NCBI RefSeq assembly: GCF_001425665.1
Contig: NZ_LMCX01000001.1
Coordinates: forward strand, 1,286,231-1,350,230
DNA length: 64,000 bases
DNA from: Yonghaparkia sp. Root332
GTDB lineage: Bacteria > Actinomycetota > Actinomycetes > Actinomycetales > Microbacteriaceae
Direction: 5' to 3'
Numbering within the stretch: position 1 is the stretch's first letter; each line of letters opens with the position of its first letter. Made by a program: the position numbers and the translations under genes. Shown here piece by piece: positions 33,525 to 42,169 of the stretch. The notes beneath the pieces were generated by a model that worked only from the letters and a program-made list of their open reading frames with translations, was not told the origin of the DNA and did not search any database.

Positions 33525-36323
33525 TCAGCCGAGCATCCCCGCCGCGATCATGCGCGCCACGACGCGTTCGGCGGCGCGTCCGTCGTCGAGCGGGTTGAAC
33601 CGCGCGCGCCACGCGGCGAGGGCCGCGGGGTCGGCGGCCGGCGCTCCCTCCGCGAGGTCGCCGAGGACCGCGAGCAGGGCATCCCGGTCGGTGACGACGG
33701 GGCCGGGGGCCTCGGTCGTGACGTCGAAGTAGAAGCCGCGCAGGTCGCGACGGTAGTGCTCCAGGTCGGGCAGGAAGAGCACGAGCGGGGCATCCGTCGT
33801 CGTCGCATCGAACATGATCGAGCTGTAGTCGGTCACGACGACGTCGGCCGCGAGCAGGAGGTCGCTCATCGACGGGTACGTCGTGACGTCGATGAGCCCC
33901 GGCGCCGAGAGGTCGCGGCCGAAGCGCAGCGTGCGGCTGTGCCCGCGCACGAGCAGGACGTGGTCGCCGGGCAGGTCCGCGAGCGCCGCCGCGAATCCGG
34001 GCAGGTCGAGGAAGTCGACGATCTCGGTGCGGTCGTCGCGCCACGTCGGGGCGTAGAGCACGGCCCGCTCGTGCGCGCCGACGCCGAGGCGCTCGCGCGC
34101 GGCCGCGCGGTCGCCCGTCACGAGGACGTCGTTGCGCGGGTACCCCTCGACCCAGACGGGGCCGCGGAAGGCGTAGGCGCGGCGCAGGATGCCGGCGGCG
34201 TAGGGGTTCTGCGCGAGCAGGACCGACCACCGGGCGCTCTCGCGCCGCACGGCGATGCGCGTGCGCGGCCCGACCCGATCGCGGTCGAGCGCGAGGCGCT
34301 TGAGCATCGTGCCGTGCCAGGTCTGCAGCACCGTCTGGTGCGGGCGGGGCCGCCAGCGCTTGCGCAGCCAGTCGTTCACGACGAGCACGCGCGCGTCGGC
34401 CCGCACGCGCCACCACTCCGCCGAGCCCTCGACGAGCGGCACACCGCCCTGGGGAACCGCCACCGAGCGGTCCACGACCGACCAGTAGCGAACCACGTCG
34501 GGGTGCGCGCGGGCGAGCTCGCGGTCGATCGCGAGCGGGTTGCAGGCCGCGGTCTGGGCGTAGAAGCTCTCCAGGAGCACGGCGCGCTCGGGGGTCGCCT
34601 CGCGATGACGGTAATCGGCCTCGAGGCGGCGCTGGGCGGCCGCGCCGCGCTCGTCCTCGGCGAGGGGCGGGGCGAGCGTGACCAGGAGGGTTCCCCGGTC
34701 GGCGGCGACCTCGACGCGCAGGAGGGGCGAGAGGGATGCCGTGGGCAGCGTCGCCGCGACCGTAGCGCGCGCGGTCGGGCGCGCCGCGCCGTCGAGCTCG
34801 AGCTCGAGCGCGTACGCGCCGCTCGGCGCCGGCAGCGGCTCCGAGCCCCAGCGGGAGACGAGGAGGGGGATACGCGCGGTGAAGCGCTCGCCGTCGACCG
34901 AGAGCGCGCCCGGCAGGTGCTGCCGGGGCCCGACGAGCGCGATGCCGCGCAGGCCGAGGGCGCATCGCCCCGCGACGACCACGGTCGCGCCCGCGCCGTC
35001 GTCCCCGCTCTCGATCGCGACGGCGTCGACGACGACGGGGCGCTCGGGCACCGCGTCGAGGTCCTCCGGCGCCGCGCGCTCGACGAGCAGGGCGAGGATC
35101 GCCGCGCGGACCCGCTCGGTCGCGCGCCCGTCGAGGCGGTCGACGTGCTCGTCGCGCAGCCACGTCGCGTGCGCGAGGGCGGCCGCGCGCGCCGAGCCCT
35201 CGTCGAGGGCGCCGTCGAGCCGTTCGAGAGTGCGCGACCAGGTCGTCGCCGGGTCCTCGCCGCTGAACGCGCGGTACGGGGTGTAGAGGCCGCGGGTCGA
35301 GAGGTAGCGCGCGAGGTCCGGCGCGAAGAACACGCTCGGCACGCCCGCGATCGCGGCGTCGAACGCGATGGAGGAGTAGTCGGTGACGAGCGCGTCGAGA
35401 GCCGGCAGCGCGGGGGTCGCATCCCCCAGGAGGTCGCGCCCCATGAGCCGGATCCGCGGTGACAGCGCCGGCCCCGCCGCGTACGAGCCCGCGCCGAGCG
35501 GGTGCGATCGGATCAGTAGCACGGCGTCGACGCGCTCGGCCCACTCCGCGATCGCCCGCCACTCCTGCTCGGTCGGGATGGCCGGGTCGGTCTCGCCGTC
35601 CCGCCAGGTGGGGGCGTAGAGGACCACGCGCGCGGACTCGGGGAGGACGCCGACCACGCTCTCGACCAGCGCGCGCGCCGCGGCCCGGCGGGCGTCCGCA
35701 TCGCCGTGCAGGAGGACGTCGTCGCGGGCGTCGCCGAGCACGCGGACGCGGGAGGAGGGCAGTCCGAACGCCGAGCGCACGCGCGCGGCGACGAGCTCGC
35801 TCGCTACCGGGAACAGCGCGATGCGCGAGGAGCCTGCGCGGTACAGGCGGGCCATGAGCGCTCGGGCTCCCGGCAGGGATCCGATGAGGGGCAGGCGCAG
35901 CGCGGCCCCCGTGTCGAGGTGCAGCCGCTTGAGCGGGATCCCGTGCCACAACTGCACGACGAGCGCGCGGCTCGAGCCGTAGCGGTTGACGTCGCCGAGC
36001 CCGTGCGTGACGATGACGACGCCCGACCGCAGGGTCTCCCAGAACCCGCGGATGCCCCGCGCCGGCACCGCGCGCATGCCCCGCGCGATCGCGTCCGCGA
36101 GCTCCTCGTCGCTCGAGGCGAGCCACACGAGGCGGCGCTGCGGGTCGCGATCGCGGCAGAGCTCCCACAGCGCGAGAGCCCCCTCGCCGACCCCGATGCC
36201 CGAGCCGAAGACCCACCGGGACGGGTCGCGGGGCACGAGGCGCGCGGCGAGCGCGCCCAGCCCGTACAGCGGGGCGCGAGCCAGGGCGCGCGCGTTGCCG
36301 GCGCTGAACGTGAAGCGGGCCAT
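33525..36323 (-). CDS. Tandem CDP-glycerol:glycerophosphotransferase-like protein (two TagF domains)
   Basis: 932 residues from ATG 36323; ATG 36368 has a GGGGG stretch 8 bases upstream and would add 15 residues. Two copies of the TagF/TarF catalytic region occur in one chain: copy 1 has QLWHGIPLKRLHLD (124-137), YAPTWRDGETDP and VTDYSSIAFDA; copy 2 has QTWHGTMLKRLALD (about 665), YAPTWRDDRTEI and VTDYSSIMFDA (about 836). Such enzymes add polyol-phosphate units to a surface polymer. Two active sites suggest a two-step or alternating linkage. The next gene encodes a single-domain relative in the opposite direction. Confidence 0.88.
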   Translation of the reverse strand: MARFTFSAGNARALARAPLYGLGALAARLVPRDPSRWVFGSGIGVGEGALALWELCRDRDPQRRLVWLASSDEELADAIARGMRAVPARGIRGFWETLRSGVVIVTHGLGDVNRYGSSRALVVQLWHGIPLKRLHLDTGAALRLPLIGSLPGARALMARLYRAGSSRIALFPVASELVAARVRSAFGLPSSRVRVLGDARDDVLLHGDADARRAAARALVESVVGVLPESARVVLYAPTWRDGETDPAIPTEQEWRAIAEWAERVDAVLLIRSHPLGAGSYAAGPALSPRIRLMGRDLLGDATPALPALDALVTDYSSIAFDAAIAGVPSVFFAPDLARYLSTRGLYTPYRAFSGEDPATTWSRTLERLDGALDEGSARAAALAHATWLRDEHVDRLDGRATERVRAAILALLVERAAPEDLDAVPERPVVVDAVAIESGDDGAGATVVVAGRCALGLRGIALVGPRQHLPGALSVDGERFTARIPLLVSRWGSEPLPAPSGAYALELELDGAARPTARATVAATLPTASLSPLLRVEVAADRGTLLVTLAPPLAEDERGAAAQRRLEADYRHREATPERAVLLESFYAQTAACNPLAIDRELARAHPDVVRYWSVVDRSVAVPQGGVPLVEGSAEWWRVRADARVLVVNDWLRKRWRPRPHQTVLQTWHGTMLKRLALDRDRVGPRTRIAVRRESARWSVLLAQNPYAAGILRRAYAFRGPVWVEGYPRNDVLVTGDRAAARERLGVGAHERAVLYAPTWRDDRTEIVDFLDLPGFAAALADLPGDHVLLVRGHSRTLRFGRDLSAPGLIDVTTYPSMSDLLLAADVVVTDYSSIMFDATTTDAPLVLFLPDLEHYRRDLRGFYFDVTTEAPGPVVTDRDALLAVLGDLAEGAPAADPAALAAWRARFNPLDDGRAAERVVARMIAAGMLG

Positions 36324-36423
36324 CGCGGGCGATTCTTCCACGCCCGCGCCTCCAGCGAACAAACGCATAACGGTTGCCCCCTGTTCGCGGGGTCGCGTCG
36401 ACGGCGGAGACCATGATGGAGCA

Positions 36424-37722
36424 GTGAGCATTCTGAAGCAGCTGGGCACGGCGCGACGCCTCGCGCGCAACATCCTGCGGTCGCGCCGCCATCGCGCGCA
36501 GCTGGCCGCGCGACTGGCGTCCGTGACGCCCCCCGCCCCGGGCAGCATTCAGATCGCCGTGTATTTCGCCGACACGCGGGTCAACCTGTACCAGATCCGC
36601 CAGTGGTACGCGCCGCTCGCCGAGCTCGCGGCCGAGCATCCCGTCGCCATCATCGCCCGCAGCCCCGGCACGATGCTGACGCTCCTCGAGGAGTCGCCCG
36701 TTCCTGCCGTGTACCTGCGCCGCGTCGTCGATCTCGAGCGGTTCGTCGCTGAGCAGCCGCTGCGCATCGTGCTCTACGTGAACCAGAACGCGAAGAACTT
36801 CCAGATGTTCCGCTACAGCCGCATGTGGCACGTGTTCGTCAACCACGGCGAGTCGGACAAGATGTACATGACCACGAACCAGTACAAGGCGTACGACTAC
36901 GCGTTCGTCGCCGGCGACGCCGCGAAGGAGCGCCTGCGCCGCAAGCTCTGGAACTACGACATAGAGAGCAAGGCCATCGCGATCGGCCGCCCGCAGGCCG
37001 ACCACTTCGCGGGAGCCCTGCCCTACGCCCCCGACGACCGCACGGTCGTGCTCTACGCGCCCACCTGGGAGGGCGACCGGCCGGCCGCCGCCTACGGCTC
37101 GATCGCGAGCCACGGGGAGGCGCTCGTCGACGAGCTGCTCGCATCCGGCCGGCATCGGGTCATCTACCGGCCGCACCCGCGCAGCGGCGTCGTCGACCCC
37201 GAGTACGGTGCCGCGAACGCGCGCATCGTCGCCGCTCTCGCCCGCGCGAACGCCGCCGACCCGCGCGCGCAGCACGTCTTCGACGACGGCCCGGAGCTCG
37301 GCTGGCAGCTCGCCGCCGCCGACGTCGCCATCACGGACATCTCCGCCATGGTCTACGACCGGCTCGCCACGGGCAGGCCCATCCTCATCGCGCGTCCCGC
37401 CTCGTCCCAGGCGGAGATCGATGCCACCGGCTACCTCGGCGCGTGCGAGTGGCTCACCGCGCACGAGGCGCGCGAGGTCGTCCCCGCCATCGACCGCGTG
37501 CTCACGAGCACCGAGGCGCACGAGCGCCTGCAGCACTGGGTGGAGCGCTACTTCGGCGACACGACGCCGGGTGCCGCGACGGCTCGCTTCCACGCCGCCG
37601 TCGAGACGCTCATGGCCGAGTGGGAGCGCGCGGCGGCCCAGCACCGCGACGACCCCATCACGAGCGAGTCGAACCCCTTCGACGAGGACATCGACGAGGA
37701 CGCGGCGCCCGGCGAGGGCTGA
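36424..37722 (+). CDS. CDP-glycerol:glycerophosphotransferase-like protein, single domain
   Basis: 432 residues, GTG start. It has the TagF-type core in a more divergent form: VNHGESDKMYMTTN in place of WHG-x-x-LK, then VVLYAPTWEGDRPA, YRPHPRSG and ITDISAMVYDRLATGRP. The C-terminal 25 residues are acidic (ESNPFDEDIDEDAAPGEG). Divergent from the double-domain protein. It probably transfers a phosphopolyol or phosphosugar unit in the same surface polymer; donor unproven. Confidence 0.82.
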   Translation: MSILKQLGTARRLARNILRSRRHRAQLAARLASVTPPAPGSIQIAVYFADTRVNLYQIRQWYAPLAELAAEHPVAIIARSPGTMLTLLEESPVPAVYLRRVVDLERFVAEQPLRIVLYVNQNAKNFQMFRYSRMWHVFVNHGESDKMYMTTNQYKAYDYAFVAGDAAKERLRRKLWNYDIESKAIAIGRPQADHFAGALPYAPDDRTVVLYAPTWEGDRPAAAYGSIASHGEALVDELLASGRHRVIYRPHPRSGVVDPEYGAANARIVAALARANAADPRAQHVFDDGPELGWQLAAADVAITDISAMVYDRLATGRPILIARPASSQAEIDATGYLGACEWLTAHEAREVVPAIDRVLTSTEAHERLQHWVERYFGDTTPGAATARFHAAVETLMAEWERAAAQHRDDPITSESNPFDEDIDEDAAPGEG

Positions 37723-37725
37723 GCG

Positions 37726-38595
37726 TCAGATCTCGAACGCCTCGTCCGGCGCGTCCGTCTCGCCGCGCCGCTCGATCGCGAGCCGAGGGACCCGTACGGG
37801 CCCGATACGGCCGGCCTCGCGGATCACGACGCGGCGGCCCGGGCGGGGCGCGCCGGGTGCGCGGGTCTCGATCTCGAGGGTGATGGGCCACATCACGGGT
37901 GCGGGGCCGAACGCCTCGCGCGCGTTGCTCACCACCTTGCGACCGAGGATGTGATTGCCCGTTCCGCCGATGACGGCGCCGATGCCGAAGGGAATGGCGC
38001 GGCCGATCGCCGTGCCGCCCTGCGTGACCGCGAAGCGCCGGACGAACGCCGTGCGCAGCCGGTCGGCGAGCGAGTCGAGCATGACCCGCGGCATGCTCTT
38101 GGTCACGAGCTCGCCCCAGTAGGCGTTGCGCGGAGCGCCGCCCGTCATCTGCCGCGCGAACTGCGTCACGAGATCCTTGCCGGCGCCGCCGAGCATGAGC
38201 GCCATGACGAGGCTCTGCGCCCGCTCCGGGTCGTCGATCGCGATGCCGTGGACCTCGGTGACCGACTGCGCGAACAGCGCGCTCGCCTCGAGGAAGGCGA
38301 CCGTCTCGACGCCGCTGAGCGTCAGGGAGGCGGCGATCCCGACGGCGGGCACGGCCGCCGCGGCGCCGACGGATGCCCCGCTCGCGGTCACGAGCGTCAG
38401 GTAGTGCTTCTCCAGCATCCTGATCACCTCATCGGGCGAGGCGTTCGGCGAGCGGCGGCGCAGTCGGCGCACGTGCGCGATGACCGCGGGGCGCTGGGAC
38501 GACATGATCGCCTGCAGGGCGCGCACCATGCGCGGGTCGGCCTCCTCGTGCGGCGGCGGGACGATCCGGGGCGTCGTGGGGTCGTGGGAGCTCAT
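37726..38595 (-). CDS. EcsC-like protein, function unknown
   Basis: 289 residues; the ATG overlaps the TGA of the ABC ATPase gene, so it is translated together with the exporter. It has a long Ala/Gly-rich central region (GASVGAAAAVPAVGIAASLT and GIGAVIGGTGNHILGRK), as in EcsC-family proteins, which may touch the membrane. The C-terminus is a basic, Pro-rich beta segment. No catalytic motif is seen. Coupling suggests an accessory to the TagGH-like transporter. Confidence 0.65.
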   Translation of the reverse strand: MSSHDPTTPRIVPPPHEEADPRMVRALQAIMSSQRPAVIAHVRRLRRRSPNASPDEVIRMLEKHYLTLVTASGASVGAAAAVPAVGIAASLTLSGVETVAFLEASALFAQSVTEVHGIAIDDPERAQSLVMALMLGGAGKDLVTQFARQMTGGAPRNAYWGELVTKSMPRVMLDSLADRLRTAFVRRFAVTQGGTAIGRAIPFGIGAVIGGTGNHILGRKVVSNAREAFGPAPVMWPITLEIETRAPGAPRPGRRVVIREAGRIGPVRVPRLAIERRGETDAPDEAFEI

Positions 38596-39335
38596 GAGGG
38601 GGAACCGTAGTCCCTGTTGTAGGCCGCGAGAACCCCCTCGATCGGCCCGTCGAGCTGCAGTAGGCCCTTGTCCAGGTAGAGGCCGCGCGTGCAGAACCGC
38701 GTGAGGTCCCGCTCGTTGTGCGAGACGAAGAAGAGGGTGCGACCGCCGGCGAGCAGCTCGTCGATGCGCTGGTAGCACTTGTCGCGGAAGGCCTTGTCGC
38801 CGACGGCGAGCACTTCGTCGACGAGGAGGATGGGCTCCTCCAGTCGCGAGATGACCGAGAACGCCAGGCGCACCTTCATCCCGCTGGAGAGGTGCTTGTA
38901 CGGGGTGTCGACGCTCTCGCGGAGCTCGGCGAAGTCGATGATCTCGTCGTAGCGCTCGTCGATCTCGGCTCGGGTCATGCCGTGGAGCCCGGCCGTGAGG
39001 TGGACGTTCTCGCGCACCGTCAGATCGTCGACGAATCCGCCGGTGATCTCGATGAGTGGGGCGACGCCGCCGATCACATCGACGCGACCCTCATCGGGGA
39101 GCATGACGCCGGCGACGAGCTTGAGGAGGGTCGACTTGCCCTGGCCGTTGCGGCCCACGACCCCGATCGCCTCGCCGGCCCGCACCTCCACGTCGACGCC
39201 GCGCAGGGCCCAGAACTCGTTGGGGCGCGCCCGGCGGTTGCTGCCGGCGAAGAGGTCCTTGAAGCTCCGGCGCCCTCGGCGGTTGCGCCGGAAGCGGATC
39301 CCCGCTCCCTCGACGCGGATGACGACGTCGCCCAT
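38592..39335 (-). CDS. ABC transporter ATPase for surface polysaccharide/teichoic acid (TagH-like)
   Basis: 247 residues. Walker A GRNGQGKST (61-69), signature LSSGMK (149-154) and Walker B ILLVDEV (D173, E174) define the ABC ATPase. The motif HLSSGMKVRLAFS and the LLVDEVLAVGD ending are typical of TagH/Wzt polymer exporters. It lacks a C-terminal carbohydrate-binding extension. The start ATG overlaps the end of the permease gene. Confidence 0.92.
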   Translation of the reverse strand: MGDVVIRVEGAGIRFRRNRRGRRSFKDLFAGSNRRARPNEFWALRGVDVEVRAGEAIGVVGRNGQGKSTLLKLVAGVMLPDEGRVDVIGGVAPLIEITGGFVDDLTVRENVHLTAGLHGMTRAEIDERYDEIIDFAELRESVDTPYKHLSSGMKVRLAFSVISRLEEPILLVDEVLAVGDKAFRDKCYQRIDELLAGGRTLFFVSHNERDLTRFCTRGLYLDKGLLQLDGPIEGVLAAYNRDYGSPS

Positions 39336-40132
39336 CAGATCTCCTTCAGCACGGCGCGCACCATGCGCCGGAAGACGAGGATGCCCGCTCCGAGGATGAC
39401 CAGGCTCATGATCGCCGCGACGACCACGGCGAACGGCTCGACCTGGTCGGGGAAGAAGCTCGCGCGGTACAGCGAGAAGATCCCCGAGAGCGGGTTGAAC
39501 GCCATCCACGCCTCCAGTCCGTCCGGCAGGTCGGTCAGGCCGTAGATGATCGGCGAGGCGTAGAAGAGGAACCGCAGCACGAGCTTGACGGCCCGCTCGA
39601 GGTCGCGGAAGAACACCACGAGCGGCGCGATCATGAGGCCGAGCCCCAGGATGAGGGTCGCCTGCAGCAGGATCGCGAGCGGGAGCCACAGGACGCCCCA
39701 GGTGGGCTCGGCGCCGTAGATGACCGCGAACGCGATCACGACCGGGATCGCGAGCACGAACTCGATGCCCTTCGACAGCACGATGCGCGCGACCCAGACG
39801 CTCCGGGGGAGGCGCGTGGATCGCACGAGCTTGGCGTCCTTGATGAACGCCCGCGTGGAGTCTCCGATCGCGCCGTTGAACCACGTCCAGGGCAGGAGCC
39901 CCGCGAGGAGGAAGACGATGTAGGGGTCCGCGCCGATCGACCGGTCGACGATCTGCGTGAACACGAACCAGTAGATGACGGCCATCACGAGCGGGTCGAG
40001 CACCGACCACACGTAGCCCAGGAACGACGTCGAGTACCGCACCCTCAGATCGCGACTCGTGAGCAGCCAGAGCGTCTGACGGTAGACCCGTGCGGGGGTG
40101 CGCGGCGGGCGCGACGGCGAGGCGAGGGTCAC
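39335..40132 (-). CDS. ABC transporter permease for surface polymer (TagG/Wzm-like)
   Basis: 265 residues if GTG 40132 is the start, which lies 8 bases after TAGCGT on the minus strand; ATG 40153 is an alternative. Six membrane helices are expected, with the ABC-2 landmark LTSRDLRVRYSTSFLGYVWS near the start and FYASPIIYGLTDLPDG late. Together with the ATPase it should flip a lipid-linked polymer outward. It lies beside the TagF-like and LicC-like genes, in line with phosphodiester polymer export. Confidence 0.9.
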   Translation of the reverse strand: MTLASPSRPPRTPARVYRQTLWLLTSRDLRVRYSTSFLGYVWSVLDPLVMAVIYWFVFTQIVDRSIGADPYIVFLLAGLLPWTWFNGAIGDSTRAFIKDAKLVRSTRLPRSVWVARIVLSKGIEFVLAIPVVIAFAVIYGAEPTWGVLWLPLAILLQATLILGLGLMIAPLVVFFRDLERAVKLVLRFLFYASPIIYGLTDLPDGLEAWMAFNPLSGIFSLYRASFFPDQVEPFAVVVAAIMSLVILGAGILVFRRMVRAVLKEI

Positions 40133-40265
40133 AGTGCACAACGCTAGCGGCATCCCGCCCGCGTCGGCCGAGAGCGGCACCGATCGATCGAGCGGCGGGG
40201 CGGATGCCGAACGGCCCGCCCCCTGCCGGGGTCGGGCCGTTCGCGGTCGTTCGGGGGCGCGTCGA

Positions 40266-40958
40266 TCAGACGAAGAGGTTCGCGCGCTCCAGGTCCTCGG
40301 CGAAGTCGATCTCGACGGCGTAGAGGTCGGAGATGTCGAGCGGCTCGACGCGGAGGCCGTTCTGCTCGATCGCGAGCTCGATGCCGCGCTCGAAGTAGTC
40401 CTGGTCGGCGACGCGCTGCAGGTGGTGGATGAGCGTCGCCTTGTCGGCGGAGGCGATGTAGTTGATGCCGACGGCCTCGCCGAGCCCGCCGACGACCTGC
40501 TTGGAGAGCTCCTTGATGAAGCCCTCGGCGTCGACGGTGTACTTGACCTCCTCGTCGGAGACCTTGGAGGTGTTCACGCTCACGAACGAGCGATCGGCGT
40601 GCACGAGGCTCGCGGCGCGGACGAGCGCCTGCGGGTCGAAGACGACGTCGCCGTTCATCCAGAGCACGCCCTGCGACCCGGTCGCCTTGAGCGCGCGCAG
40701 GAGGCTCTTGGAGGTGTTGGTCTGGTCGTACTGCTCGTTGTAGACGTAGTTGACGTCGGGGAAGGCGTCGATGATGTGCTCGAGCTTATAGCCGACGACG
40801 GTCGTGATGGTGGCGTCGGTGCCGAACGCGGCCGCGATGTTGTCGTGCTGCTGCTGCATGATGGTGCGGCCGTCGCTGAGCTCGGTGAGCGGCTTCGGGA
40901 GCGAGCGGCCGAGGCGGCTGCCCATCCCGGCGGCGAGGATGACGATCTGCGTGGTCAT
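40266..40958 (-). CDS. NTP-transferase, LicC-like cytidylyltransferase
   Basis: 230 residues. The nucleotide-binding signature ILAAGMGSRLGRSLPKPLTE is at the start, and LWMNGDVVFDP provides the metal-binding Asp. It belongs to the group with choline-phosphate or sugar-phosphate cytidylyltransferases. In this position it would supply the CDP-activated unit used by the TagF-like transferases. Substrate not determined. A GGAGGT ribosome site precedes the ATG. Confidence 0.85.
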   Translation of the reverse strand: MTTQIVILAAGMGSRLGRSLPKPLTELSDGRTIMQQQHDNIAAAFGTDATITTVVGYKLEHIIDAFPDVNYVYNEQYDQTNTSKSLLRALKATGSQGVLWMNGDVVFDPQALVRAASLVHADRSFVSVNTSKVSDEEVKYTVDAEGFIKELSKQVVGGLGEAVGINYIASADKATLIHHLQRVADQDYFERGIELAIEQNGLRVEPLDISDLYAVEIDFAEDLERANLFV

Positions 40959-41215
40959 GAGACCTCCTGTGTCTTCAGTCGGCTGCGCAGGCTCTCGGCG
41001 ATCATGCTCCCGTGTCGGGGGATCGGTCGGTGAGAGTTCACCGAACGGTCAACTGCGCGCTGTGGATCAGACACTCCCTTGTGCTGCGGCGAGTTTACCG
41101 GCCTTTCCGCCGGATGGACAGGAAATGCCCCGCATCCGTTGCCGGATCGTGACCGGCCGTCACGAACGTGGAGGGAGGGCGGGCCGGGAACGGCAGGCGT
41201 TGCTAGCGTGGACGC
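40959..41215. other. Divergent intergenic region
   Basis: 257 bases between the cytidylyltransferase and an ABC ATPase; it is somewhat lower in GC than its surroundings around 41030-41110. It must hold both promoters; only TAGCGT at 41204-41209 was recognised. Confidence 0.4.
41204..41209 (+). promoter_or_regulatory. -10 element TAGCGT, leaderless start
   Basis: TAGCGT ends 6 bases before the GTG of the ABC ATPase gene. Confidence 0.6.
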
Positions 41216-42169
41216 GTGGACTCCCCGACGCCGCACTCGACCAGCGACGCGACCCCCGGCACGGGGGTCGACGGCGCGGCGGCTCCCGCGCGGCCGGCGA
41301 AGGCCAGGACACCGGCCTCCACGAAGTCCGCCTCTCGTTCCCGCGCGTCCGCGGCGACCCCCACCGGCCCGCGCGCGCACCTCCCGGCAGCCCCGCCGCC
41401 CCCTCCCGCGCCGATCGTGCTGCAGGTCACGGGCCTGCGCAAGCGCTTCGGGCGCACGATCGCCGTCGACGGCATCGACCTCGCGGTGCGCAAGGGGGCC
41501 ATCTTCGGCTTCGTCGGGCCGAACGGCGCGGGGAAGACGACCACGCTGTCGATGATCACCGGGCTGCTCCGGCCCGACGCGGGCTCGGTCGTGGTGGGGG
41601 AGGCCGATGTCTGGCGCTCGCCCGGCGACGCGAAGCGCGTCCTCGGCGTCCTGCCCGACCGCATGCGCCTGTTCGATCGGCTCACCGGCGCGCAGATGCT
41701 CTACTACTGCGGCGTGCTCCACGGCCTCGATCGCGAGACGGCGCGCAGCCGATCGGAGGACCTCTCGCGAGCCCTCGCCCTGGAGGGCTCGCTCGACCGC
41801 CCGGTCGCCGACTACTCGATCGGCATGATCAAGAAGGTCTCGCTCGCGGCCGCGCTCATCCACTCGCCGCGACTGCTCGTGCTCGACGAGCCCTTCGAGG
41901 GGGTCGACCCGGTCTCGACCGCGCACGCGATCGACCTCCTTCGCTCCTACGCCCGCGCGGGCGGGACGGTCGTGCTCTCCAGCCACAACATGGACCTCGT
42001 CGAGCGGGTGTGCGACTCGGTCGCGGTCATCGTCGGCGGGAGCATCCTCGCCACGGGAACCCTGGAGGAGGTGCGCGCCGGATCCTCGCTCGAGGAGCGG
42101 TTCGTCGATCTCGCCGGCGGCCGCAGCGCGGTGGAGGGGCTCGAGTGGTTGACGACGTTCTCCGACTGA
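41216..42169 (+). CDS. ABC transporter ATP-binding protein
   Basis: 317 residues, GTG start. Residues 1-66 are a low-complexity Ala/Pro/Thr-rich extension. Walker A is GPNGAGKTT (101-109) and Walker B LLVLDEP (D224, E225). The signature reads YSIGM (200-204) instead of LSGGQ, as in some ABC-2-type exporters. It overlaps the following membrane protein by 25 bases, forming one exporter. Substrate unknown. Confidence 0.9.
   Translation: MDSPTPHSTSDATPGTGVDGAAAPARPAKARTPASTKSASRSRASAATPTGPRAHLPAAPPPPPAPIVLQVTGLRKRFGRTIAVDGIDLAVRKGAIFGFVGPNGAGKTTTLSMITGLLRPDAGSVVVGEADVWRSPGDAKRVLGVLPDRMRLFDRLTGAQMLYYCGVLHGLDRETARSRSEDLSRALALEGSLDRPVADYSIGMIKKVSLAAALIHSPRLLVLDEPFEGVDPVSTAHAIDLLRSYARAGGTVVLSSHNMDLVERVCDSVAVIVGGSILATGTLEEVRAGSSLEERFVDLAGGRSAVEGLEWLTTFSD

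Noticed and set aside
33106..37644. A 1512-residue open frame on the minus strand
   Set aside because: It is a shadow of the surface-polymer transferase genes with Arg/Pro/Ala-rich composition and no domain motifs.
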